DNA from: JBKHHU01 sp046539045
GTDB lineage: Bacteria > Planctomycetota > Phycisphaerae > SM23-33
Direction of reading: 5' to 3'
DNA: 25,646 bases
Assembly: GCA_046539045.1 (NCBI GenBank)
Contig: JBKHHU010000024.1
Location: 1 to 25,646, forward strand
In this document: positions 14,830 through 21,626 of the stretch, in pieces
How positions within the stretch are numbered: the first letter of the stretch is position 1
How the letters are laid out: each line of letters opens with the position of its first letter
Position numbers and translations under genes: made by a program
Notes under the pieces: model-generated
The model's input: the letters and a program-made list of their open reading frames with translations, nothing else
Database searches by the model: none
What the model was told of the DNA's origin: nothing

Positions 14830-15303
14830 ATGTCGCTCCTGCTTGACATGATCTGCAACAAGCTCCACCCCAAAGAGGAGAAGGAGCAGGAAATTCCGAC
14901 ATCCGATTTCGCCGCCGCGCCCAGGCCGGCGTCCATCAACCGTCTCGGGCTGCAGTGTGGCTCGGCCGACGCGCTGGACGACCTTCCGCCGATCACCCGC
15001 GGGCCGCGCCCCAACAGGCAGGCGCCCAAAGCGCCTGCGCGGGTGGCGCCGGCCCCGGTGACGCCTGCGCCCGCCTTCGGCCCGTCATTCCCTGCAAAGA
15101 CCACGCCGAAGCCCCAAAGCAAGCCGCTGCATACCCCTCCGCCGCGGAAGGTCCGCAAACGCAAAGCCACTTGGCGTCTGCCCGAGCCGCTTCTCCGCGA
15201 GATCAAGACGCTGGCCGAATCCACCGGGAGAACCCAGGTCAGCTTGGTGACCGAGGCGCTGCAGGGGTACGTCAGCTTCAAGGCCCGCCGGGCGAAACAG
15301 TAA
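14830..15303 (+). CDS. Small protein with RLGLQC motif and C-terminal ribbon-helix-helix-like domain
   Basis: The product has 157 residues. It starts with a hydrophobic helix MSLLLDMICNKLH, has RLGLQC at residues 38-43 inside SINRLGLQCGSADALDDLPP, a proline/alanine/lysine-rich linker (about 55-105), a basic patch RKVRKRK and a final segment of about 45 residues. That segment (WRLPEPLLREIKTLAE, then STGRTQVSLVTEALQGYV) has the pattern of a ribbon-helix-helix DNA-binding fold: one beta strand, helix, turn, helix. Ribbon-helix-helix proteins with flexible N-termini, such as ParG, are the DNA-binding partners of ParF-type ParAs, so this may be the centromere-binding or DNA-tethering subunit. A GGAAGGA ribosome binding site lies just upstream. 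It could instead be an autorepressor of the cluster. Confidence 0.75.
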   Translation: MSLLLDMICNKLHPKEEKEQEIPTSDFAAAPRPASINRLGLQCGSADALDDLPPITRGPRPNRQAPKAPARVAPAPVTPAPAFGPSFPAKTTPKPQSKPLHTPPPRKVRKRKATWRLPEPLLREIKTLAESTGRTQVSLVTEALQGYVSFKARRAKQ

Positions 15304-15455
15304 CCTGCCGACACGTCCCCACACGTCACCCTGCATCGGCCCGACTCGATCTTGACCGATACCCCGATCTCTGCATAGCATAGGACATCGTGCCCGCGAG
15401 GCTGTGTTCCCGGAACTTCACCGCCACACCCGCCGAGGAGCGGGTTTTACCTTGT

Positions 15456-16859
15456 ATGGCCGATAGATCTTCCATTCGTAAACTTCTGTGGTTCGTGGCG
15501 GTCTTCCTGCTTCTGTTCTTCCTGCCGCTGGACTGGACGCGCGTTTCCGGCGCGGTCATCGGGGCGGTCCGGATGGCGCAATACTATGCCCGCCGGCACG
15601 TGCTGTTCGGGCTCATCCCCGCCTTCTTCCTCGCCGGTGGAATCACCTGCTTCATCCGTCGCCAGGAGATCATGAAGTATCTCAGCGCGACGGCCCCCCG
15701 GCCGGTTTCCTATGCCGTGGCAAGCGTCTCCGGAGGCATTCTCACCGTCTGCAGTTGCACCGTGTTGCCTCTGTTCGCCGGAATCTACCGGATGGGTGCG
15801 GGCATCGGACCGGCCAGCGCGTTTCTCTATTCCGGTCCGGCGATCAACGTGCTGGCGATCGTGCTGACGTTCTCGGCTTTCGGCTGGCGACTTGGCGTGG
15901 CCCGGATCGTCGGAGCAATCGGCTTTGCGGTGATCATCGGCGTGTGCATGGAGCGGATGTTCCAGCGCTCGGAGGGCGAGCCGGAGCCCCTGGCCGCCCA
16001 GACTCCCGATGCGGGCGACTTCCACAGGAGGCCGTGGCAGACCGCTGTCCTGTTCGCGGTGATCCTCGTGCTGATCGCGTTGGCCAACTGGGCCCGGAGC
16101 GGCGACGTGCGGGCGTCGGTGCTGTGTTGCCCGGACGGGTTGACGATGATCCAGCAGAAGGGCCGGATCGTCGGCAGGACCGATGAATCCACCTTCCTCC
16201 GCACCGACGAGGGCACGGTCAAAGAGATCCCCAACGAGCAGATTACGGAGATCCGCTCTGCCGATCCGAACCTGCTGGACCGGTTCCGGGCGGTGAAGTG
16301 GATCCTGCTCATCGCGTTCGCCGCGGGGCTGGTGTTGATGCTGATCTTCTGGTTCCGCAGGACGGAACTGAAGGAGTGGGTGGAAAACAGCTGGCAGTTC
16401 GCACAGCAGATATTGCCTCTGCTGCTGTGGGGCGTCCTGCTGGCGGGCTTCCTTCTCGGCAAGCCCGGGCAGGAAGGTTTGATCCCCAGCCGCTGGATCG
16501 AGATGATCCTTGGCGATGACCCGCGGCTGTTTCTTTCGGCGACCGGGCTGACAGGCAGCTGGGCGGAGGGCCCGATCCAGGCGACGTGGGACCTGTGGAC
16601 GAACCTGTTCGCGTCGGTGTGCGGGATCTTCATGTACTTCGCCACGCTTACGGAAATCCCGATCGTCGAGGGGTTGCGGGGGGCGGACATGGGCGAAGGG
16701 CCGTCCCTGGCGCTGCTGCTGGCGGGGCCTGCGTTGTCGCTGCCGAACATGCTGGTCATCCGGTCGATCATCGGCATCCGCAAAACGGTCGCCTATTGCA
16801 GCCTGGTCGTGATCATGGCCACTATCAGTGGTGTGATTTACGGTGCGATAGTCAGTTAG
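15456..16859 (+). CDS. Permease, ArsP/DUF318-like, with inserted small beta domain
   Basis: The 467-residue product has two homologous-looking hydrophobic halves. The first contains LFGLIPAFFLAGGITCFI and the hallmark SGGILTVCSCTVLPLFAGIY with a Cys-Ser-Cys (C99, C101), then FLYSGPAINVLAIVLTFSAF. The second contains ILPLLLWGVLLAGFLLG and CGIFMYFATLTEIPIVEGL. This is the layout of ArsP-like permeases, some of which export organoarsenicals or other thiol-reactive compounds; the substrate here is unknown. Between the halves, around residues 220-275, a soluble insertion includes GRIVGRTDESTFLRTDEG and IPNEQITEI, resembling a small SH3-like barrel. The ATG at 15456 is preferred; an in-frame GTG at 15390 would add 22 polar residues with no counterpart in the family. 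The stop overlaps the ribosome binding site of the next small frame. Confidence 0.8.
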   Translation: MADRSSIRKLLWFVAVFLLLFFLPLDWTRVSGAVIGAVRMAQYYARRHVLFGLIPAFFLAGGITCFIRRQEIMKYLSATAPRPVSYAVASVSGGILTVCSCTVLPLFAGIYRMGAGIGPASAFLYSGPAINVLAIVLTFSAFGWRLGVARIVGAIGFAVIIGVCMERMFQRSEGEPEPLAAQTPDAGDFHRRPWQTAVLFAVILVLIALANWARSGDVRASVLCCPDGLTMIQQKGRIVGRTDESTFLRTDEGTVKEIPNEQITEIRSADPNLLDRFRAVKWILLIAFAAGLVLMLIFWFRRTELKEWVENSWQFAQQILPLLLWGVLLAGFLLGKPGQEGLIPSRWIEMILGDDPRLFLSATGLTGSWAEGPIQATWDLWTNLFASVCGIFMYFATLTEIPIVEGLRGADMGEGPSLALLLAGPALSLPNMLVIRSIIGIRKTVAYCSLVVIMATISGVIYGAIVS

Positions 16860-16867
16860 GAGCAAAC

Positions 16868-17008
16868 ATGCCCCCGCAGCCGGAACCATTCATCCTCCGT
16901 CCGATCGGCGTGATTCACACACCGCACAAACAACCGGTAGTGGACGGGGAAGTGAAGATCGCGGTAGAAGTGCCCGCGGCCGAGAAGATCGAGAACCTGC
17001 TGAAATGA
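16868..17008 (+). CDS. 46-residue protein resembling the N-terminus of TrmO (TsaA/YaeB family)
   Basis: The frame begins 8 bases after the permease stop and has a near-ideal ribosome binding site: AGGAG (16858-16862) five bases before the ATG, overlapping the permease stop codon. The peptide contains FILRPIGVIHTPHKQP, which matches the first strand of TrmO, the SAM-dependent tRNA N6-threonylcarbamoyladenosine methyltransferase, followed by GEVKIAVEVPAAEKIENLLK, which resembles the later 'G-x-V-E-V-F-P-x-x-A-x-G-L' part. The intervening segment is shortened and the remaining two thirds of TrmO (about 100 residues) are missing, so it cannot be a working methyltransferase. It may be a decayed remnant or a small protein that kept its translation signal. 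No TrmO remainder is visible before galK. Confidence 0.5.
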   Translation: MPPQPEPFILRPIGVIHTPHKQPVVDGEVKIAVEVPAAEKIENLLK

Positions 17009-17042
17009 CGCTGCCTCTGCGGGGCTTTTGAGCAGGCGCCGC

Positions 17043-17071
17043 TTGACTCCCACCCGAACCCCAGCTACCGT
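17043..17071 (+). promoter_or_regulatory. Predicted promoter of galK, probably leaderless
   Basis: TTGACT (17043-17048) and TACCGT (17066-17071) are 17 bases apart. The -35 matches 5 of 6 and the -10 keeps the key TA and final T. The -10 ends 9 bases before the ATG, leaving no room for a ribosome binding site. Confidence 0.4.
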
Positions 17072-17080
17072 CTTGCGATC

Positions 17081-18235
17081 ATGACCGATCAAAACATCGA
17101 AAACGCGTTTGCCGAAATGTACGGCCGTCCGGCGACCGGTGCCGTCCGCGCTCCCGGCAGGGTCAACCTCATTGGCGAGCATACCGACTACAACGACGGG
17201 TTCGTTCTGCCCATCGCCATCGACCGCGACACAACGGCCCTGCTGGCTCCGCGGGAGGACGCGAAGGTCAACCTCGCCTCGCTGCAGGTTCAGCCCCAGG
17301 TGACTGTCCGCCTCGATTCATCGATTCAGCCGGGACAGGAAACCTGGGCCAATTATCCCCGCGGGGTCATCGCCGGGCTCCAGGCCGCGGGGATCGACCT
17401 GGTCGGCTGCGACATCCTCTTTTCCAGCAACGTGCCGATCGGCGGGGGGTTGTCCTCTTCGGCATCGCTGGAGGTGGCCACCGGAATGGCGATGCTCCAT
17501 GCAGCCGGTCAGCTCGATGCGATTGAACCGTACGACCTGGCGCTGATCTGCCAGAAGGCGGAGCACGAATTCGCCGGTACGCCCTGCGGGATCATGGATC
17601 AGGCGATTTCGGTGCTGGGCCAGTCCGGGAAGGCGTTGCTGCTGGACTGCGAGAGCGGTGATACCCGGCACGTGCCGATGGACAACCCGGAGCTGGTGCT
17701 GCTGGTGGTCGACACTGCCGTCACGCACGACCTGACCGACGGCGGATATGCCGCGCGCCGTGAACAATGCCACCACGCCGCGTCCATCCTCGGTATCAAG
17801 AGCCTGCGTCACGCGACCGAGCAGATGCTCTTCGACGCCCGCCTGGCCGGCAAACTCAAGGACAAGAAGCTCATGCGGGCCCGGCACGTCGTCGGCGAGA
17901 TCCGCCGGACGCTGGAGGCGGTCGAAGCGCTGGAAACCGGCGACTACGAAGTATTCGGCGAGCTGATGTACGGTTCGCACAACTCACTGAAGAACGATTA
18001 CGAGGTCAGCTGCGACGAGCTGGACAAGGTCGTGGAGATCGCCCGCAACTGCGACGGCGTCTACGGAGCGCGGATGACCGGCGGCGGGTTCGGCGGGTGT
18101 GCGATCATTCTGGCTGAGCGGAAACACGCCGACGCGATTGCCGAAAAAGTGCAGAAGGACTTCCACAGCGCCTTCGGCCACGCGTGTCCGACATTCGCCA
18201 CTTCGGCAGCCCAAGGCGCCGAAGTGCTGCGGTAG
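17081..18235 (+). CDS. galK: Galactokinase GalK
   Basis: The product has 384 residues, the usual length for bacterial galactokinase, which phosphorylates alpha-D-galactose with ATP in the Leloir pathway. The family signature GRVNLIGEHTDYNDG lies at residues 26-40, the GHMP-kinase ATP loop is VPIGGGLSSSAS, the catalytic-base region is CGIMDQAISVLGQ, and the C-terminal GHMP motif is MTGGGFGGCAI. All expected elements are present, so the enzyme looks functional. No galT, galE or sugar transporter is nearby, so it is not in a gal operon here. A predicted promoter ends 9 bases before the ATG, and there is no ribosome binding site. The gene ends near a strong hairpin. Confidence 0.97.
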   Translation: MTDQNIENAFAEMYGRPATGAVRAPGRVNLIGEHTDYNDGFVLPIAIDRDTTALLAPREDAKVNLASLQVQPQVTVRLDSSIQPGQETWANYPRGVIAGLQAAGIDLVGCDILFSSNVPIGGGLSSSASLEVATGMAMLHAAGQLDAIEPYDLALICQKAEHEFAGTPCGIMDQAISVLGQSGKALLLDCESGDTRHVPMDNPELVLLVVDTAVTHDLTDGGYAARREQCHHAASILGIKSLRHATEQMLFDARLAGKLKDKKLMRARHVVGEIRRTLEAVEALETGDYEVFGELMYGSHNSLKNDYEVSCDELDKVVEIARNCDGVYGARMTGGGFGGCAIILAERKHADAIAEKVQKDFHSAFGHACPTFATSAAQGAEVLR

Positions 18236-18287
18236 GTGCGAACGCCCGGCAGGGCTTGCGGACCCGCCGGTACGAACCGATCATTGA

Positions 18288-18323
18288 GAAAGGCTGGTGC
18301 GTCGGGAGACACACCAGCCTTTC
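18288..18323. terminator. Strong hairpin terminator between convergent genes
   Basis: A perfect 12-base stem (18288-18299 with 18312-18323) encloses a 12-base loop, 52 bases after the galK stop. GTTGTT follows on the plus strand. It also lies 47 bases beyond the stop of the leftward DUF4139-like gene, so it probably ends transcription from both sides. Confidence 0.75.
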
Positions 18324-18369
18324 GTTGTTCGGCCGCTCTCTCACGGTCGGTCGCTTTGGCGGCCTGCCG

Positions 18370-20406
18370 CTATTCCACCTTCAGGTCGCTGACGTACCCG
18401 GTGAGTTCGTCTCTCTTCTTCTCGATCCGGCGCTGGTAGTCGCGGATCTCGCGCTCCAGCTGTTCGATCTGGTCTTCCTCGGCGCTGAGCTTCTTGAGAT
18501 ATCGCCTGCCCAGTTCGGTGTCCTTTCCGACGACCTGGATGTTCTTTCTCAGTCGCTCCTGGCCGGATTCGATCTGCTGTTTTTGTTGCTTCTGCTGGTT
18601 CTGCTTGGACTGCAGATCTTCCAGCTCGCGCTTGATCCGGGCCGCCTTGGCCAACGCGTCCCGCACGTCCTGGGGAATCTCCGAGTTGCGAGCGTAGTGC
18701 AGCAACGTACCGATCGAGTGGGACAGCAGGCCCACCTGCTCGTAACCGGTCTGCTGCTGCTCGACCACCAGTTGCTTCGTCTCCTCGCCGGGCAGTTCCA
18801 TCCGGAACCGGTAGAGTTCGTTGGTCTTCTCCATGAACTTCACCGGCTGGACCAGCTCATACCCGCCGCTGATCGGATGCTCGACCACGAGCGTCCGGGC
18901 GTCTTCACCCTTGTTCTTGAAGGTATACGTGGCTGTGTTCGTATGCAGGCGGCGAACCCGCAGTACGCCCCGGTCGATCGAGCCGGCGGTGATGACCGAC
19001 TTGTTCTCCCGCCCGGTGTTGACGGTCACCGTCAGGTCGATCGCGTAGCTCATCAGCGCCTTTTCATCCTGCACCATGTTGTCGACCAGAGCATCGCCGG
19101 CGTAGGTGCCGTCCTCGAAAACCGTCACCGGCCCGCCCAGGAGCTTCATGCCCGTGTTGTTGGTCAGGCGGACCCCGTTGAGCGGGTGGTCGGTCAGCAC
19201 GTTCTGGTTGTAGATGCTGACCTTCTCTGCCTCGACGGTGTCGTTGATGATCGGGAGCATCGAGCTGCGTCGGCGCGGCAGCGACACCTTCTCTTTGATC
19301 CGGAAGCTGAACAGCTCGCCGACCGTCTGGCCGCCGGCGATGGCTTGGGCGGTCTTGGAAAAATCCAGTTTCTTATCTTCGTCAGCCGGTCTTCCACCGG
19401 TAACCCCGTCGTTCCTGCCTCGTCTTGACTTGCTCGCCGATGGAGTAGGTCCGGAGCCAAGATAGTTGCCCCGGACTCTTTCCATCTCCTGCTTTGCGAT
19501 CCCTTCGTCGTACCGCCGCGGACGCAGCGACGCATACAGGCGCGGCTGGACGACCGGACGGGGCATGTACAGCGAGGTGTACAGGTCCATCACGAACGAG
19601 ATCGGCCGCCCGGACACCAGAGACAGCTCCACGTCCTTCCAGTCGGTATCGGAGGCGTTCTCGACAATCGCCCAGCCCTGCAGGTGCGGCTTGTCGCCCA
19701 AACTCAGGCGGTAGGACACCTTCCACACCGGCGTCTCGACGACGTACCCGACGCGGACCCGTCGCTTGCCCTTGCCCCGGAAGCGGATGACCACCGGCTT
19801 GCGGTCGGTATCCTTGGAAGAGAACAGCAGCTCCAGCGCCTGGTTCATCTCCTTGCGGAGTTTCTCGTCGGCGATCTGCACGTTCGTGATCGAACTGAGC
19901 GGGAGGGATTTGAGCCCTTCGTCGGTCAGCAGCGTGAGGTACTGTTCGGTGACGGTCATCGGGGTCTTGCCGGCGCCTTCGATGGTGCGCGTCCGCTTCT
20001 CCACGCTGACGATCTTGCCGGTAATCTCGCTGGGTGCTTCCACGGTGACCTTGGCCCCGCGGATCTGCTTGAGCAGGTTCACCAGGCCGGTATCGCCGCT
20101 GAGGTCGATCGCAAAACTCTGCAGCGCCCGTTTGGTCGGCGCTTTCGAGGCATAGTTGACTCTGGTGACGGTCCCGCCGTCCTGGTCCATGAGGACCATC
20201 GACTTGAGGATGTCGTTGATCTGGTCGGCCTTGAACGTCAGCGTCATCGTCGCGTCGCCCTCGACGGTTCCGCTGTGCTCGAAATAGCCCACCCCGCTGC
20301 TGAACAGCACGACCTTCTTGACCGGGATGTTCACCTCCCCGTCTTCCTGGGCAAGTGCGGGAACAGCAACCAGAGCAAGCGTGATAGCTAACAGTGCGCG
20401 TTTCAT
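18370..20406 (-). CDS. Secreted DUF4139-domain-like protein with C-terminal coiled coil
   Basis: The 678-residue product begins with a clear signal peptide, MKRALLAITLALVAVPALAQ, so it acts outside the cytoplasm. The N-terminal region (IPVKKVVLFSSGVGYFEHSG, then FKADQINDILKSMVLMDQ) and the central part (VWKVSYRLSLG, then LQGWAIVENASDTDWKDVEL) match the general pattern of DUF4139-containing proteins, whose biochemical role is not established. The last 90 residues are strongly charged and heptad-like (KRELEDLQSKQNQ, QLEREIRDYQRRIEKKRDEL), consistent with a coiled coil and possible oligomerisation. A longer frame starts 60 bases upstream, but the chosen ATG has an AAGGAG site 7 bases away and starts the signal peptide. 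The gene is 96 bases downstream of the 5'-nucleotidase-like gene on the same strand, and the pair may form an operon of exported proteins. Confidence 0.82.
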   Translation of the reverse strand: MKRALLAITLALVAVPALAQEDGEVNIPVKKVVLFSSGVGYFEHSGTVEGDATMTLTFKADQINDILKSMVLMDQDGGTVTRVNYASKAPTKRALQSFAIDLSGDTGLVNLLKQIRGAKVTVEAPSEITGKIVSVEKRTRTIEGAGKTPMTVTEQYLTLLTDEGLKSLPLSSITNVQIADEKLRKEMNQALELLFSSKDTDRKPVVIRFRGKGKRRVRVGYVVETPVWKVSYRLSLGDKPHLQGWAIVENASDTDWKDVELSLVSGRPISFVMDLYTSLYMPRPVVQPRLYASLRPRRYDEGIAKQEMERVRGNYLGSGPTPSASKSRRGRNDGVTGGRPADEDKKLDFSKTAQAIAGGQTVGELFSFRIKEKVSLPRRRSSMLPIINDTVEAEKVSIYNQNVLTDHPLNGVRLTNNTGMKLLGGPVTVFEDGTYAGDALVDNMVQDEKALMSYAIDLTVTVNTGRENKSVITAGSIDRGVLRVRRLHTNTATYTFKNKGEDARTLVVEHPISGGYELVQPVKFMEKTNELYRFRMELPGEETKQLVVEQQQTGYEQVGLLSHSIGTLLHYARNSEIPQDVRDALAKAARIKRELEDLQSKQNQQKQQKQQIESGQERLRKNIQVVGKDTELGRRYLKKLSAEEDQIEQLEREIRDYQRRIEKKRDELTGYVSDLKVE

Positions 20407-20439
20407 AAAAAACTCCTTCCACCTTTTTCTGATGTTCGA

Positions 20440-20455
20440 GGCCGGGAGTCCGGCC
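20440..20455. repeat. Short perfect hairpin between the two exported-protein genes
   Basis: GGCCGG and CCGGCC flank a four-base loop in the 96-base gap. There is no T-run on either strand, so read-through from the nucleotidase-like gene into the DUF4139-like gene is plausible. Confidence 0.3.
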
Positions 20456-20502
20456 CTGTGCTGCATTGGACGGCCACCGGGCCTGCAGGTTCCCTCCGGC
20501 TT

Positions 20503-21519
20503 TCATTTACCTGCCGGCTGGGTCGTCGGCAGCCAGTATTTTCTGAGCAGCTTCAGCACGGCAGGGTCGGGTTTGAGCCCGGAATGGACTGAATGAAGCT
20601 GTGCGCTGGAACTGACAACCGCCCAACCGCCGGTTTGCTTCCGCAGCGTCAGCTCGGCCTCTCCGAGCCTCTGGAGATGGTCGGACGCCTGAACGATCAG
20701 CACCTTCCGGCCGCCGGGGCCGGTCTCCTTCAGGCCGGACCAGAGTGTCGAGTGGGTGTGCCCGCCGATGATCAGGTCGATCCCGTGCACCTGGCGCGCC
20801 AGTTTCCGATCGTCTGTGAGCCCCAGATGCGTGACGGCCACCACCACGTCGGCCTGTTTCTGCAGCTTCGGTACCAGCTTCCGGGCGGTTTTGACCGCGT
20901 CGGCGACCTCGACGGCTTTGGCGGACCGGGTGCCGACCCGCCGGTTGCACAGGCCGAAGAAGGCAACCCGCACGTCGCCGACCTTCTCGATGGAGTACTG
21001 CTCGCCAACTGCCTTGTCGGAGTTCTCGCGCGTCACGTTGGAGGTCAGAGCCTTCCCCTTGAACTGGTCGATGCGGGCGGTGAGCACTTTCAGCCCGTCG
21101 TAGAAATCGCCGTTGCCCGGCGTCCAGTAGTCAAAGCCGATCTCGTTGAGGATGGCGATGTTCGCCTCGCCGAGGGTCTCGCGGGTGATCCGGTCTCCGC
21201 GGCTGAGGATGTCCCCTGCGTGGACGACGAAGGTGCGATCGGCCCCGGTGGCTTTGCGACGCTGCTTGACCAGTGTGCCCAGACGCGTGTACCCGCCCCG
21301 CTTCATCTTGAGCACCTTGAACGGAAGCGTCTTGCCGTGAGAGTCGTTGATGTGCAGGAAACGTAGCGTCACCGTCGCCGGCTGCGTGGCGGTCTGCGGC
21401 GCAGTGGTCGTCGGTTTTGAGCCGGCGGATGCCGGTTTCTGCGGCGCTTGGCCCGCCGTGAGCACCGTTGCCAGCAGCACAAGCGCCGCCTGCGCCAACC
21501 GTCGAAACTTCCCGTTCAT
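20503..21519 (-). CDS. Exported 5'-nucleotidase-like metallophosphatase with altered GNH motif
   Basis: The 338-residue product has a signal-like N-terminus (MNGKFRRLAQAALVLLATVL) and a Pro/Thr/Ala linker (about residues 25-50), then a metallophosphatase domain of the 5'-nucleotidase/UshA type. Motifs are FLHINDSHG (D59, H61), VVHAGDILSRGD (D103), TPGNGDFYDG (N136), AVTHLGLTDD and GGHTHS. The GNHE motif normally carries a catalytic His after the Asn; here it is Gly137. The usual C-terminal 5'-nucleotidase domain (about 200 residues) is absent, so substrate specificity cannot be assigned. It may hydrolyse nucleotides or other phosphoesters in the periplasm, or be a non-catalytic binder. A longer frame starts 99 bases upstream, but MNGKF begins the signal peptide and has GAGGTG in front. 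The gene is divergent from the AEC transporter. Confidence 0.82.
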   Translation of the reverse strand: MNGKFRRLAQAALVLLATVLTAGQAPQKPASAGSKPTTTAPQTATQPATVTLRFLHINDSHGKTLPFKVLKMKRGGYTRLGTLVKQRRKATGADRTFVVHAGDILSRGDRITRETLGEANIAILNEIGFDYWTPGNGDFYDGLKVLTARIDQFKGKALTSNVTRENSDKAVGEQYSIEKVGDVRVAFFGLCNRRVGTRSAKAVEVADAVKTARKLVPKLQKQADVVVAVTHLGLTDDRKLARQVHGIDLIIGGHTHSTLWSGLKETGPGGRKVLIVQASDHLQRLGEAELTLRKQTGGWAVVSSSAQLHSVHSGLKPDPAVLKLLRKYWLPTTQPAGK

Positions 21520-21612
21520 AAACACCTCGCGTAAGTCTGGCCGGATCGATCGGTCAGCGGAAAACGCTTGCCCGCCGCGGCCGGGACCCGTACTCTCTGC
21601 CGCTTCGCACCA

Positions 21613-21618
21613 TAGCAT
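21613..21618 (+). promoter_or_regulatory. Possible -10 element of the AEC transporter gene
   Basis: TAGCAT lies 8 bases before the ATG at 21627. No good -35 is seen at 17 bases. The spacing to the start codon matches the mutS and galK cases, suggesting a leaderless message. Confidence 0.3.
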
Positions 21619-21626
21619 TACCTACC

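Noticed and set aside
18184..19428. Plus-strand frame of about 410 codons overlapping the galK end and the DUF4139-like gene
   Set aside because: It runs through the galK stop, the terminator hairpin and the antisense of a signal-peptide protein, and has repetitive Leu-rich antisense composition.
20840..21010. Frameshift or pseudogene in the nucleotidase-like gene because of the altered GNH motif
   Set aside because: The frame is continuous from signal peptide to the end and the downstream THLG and GGHTHS motifs are intact, so a substitution is more likely than damage.
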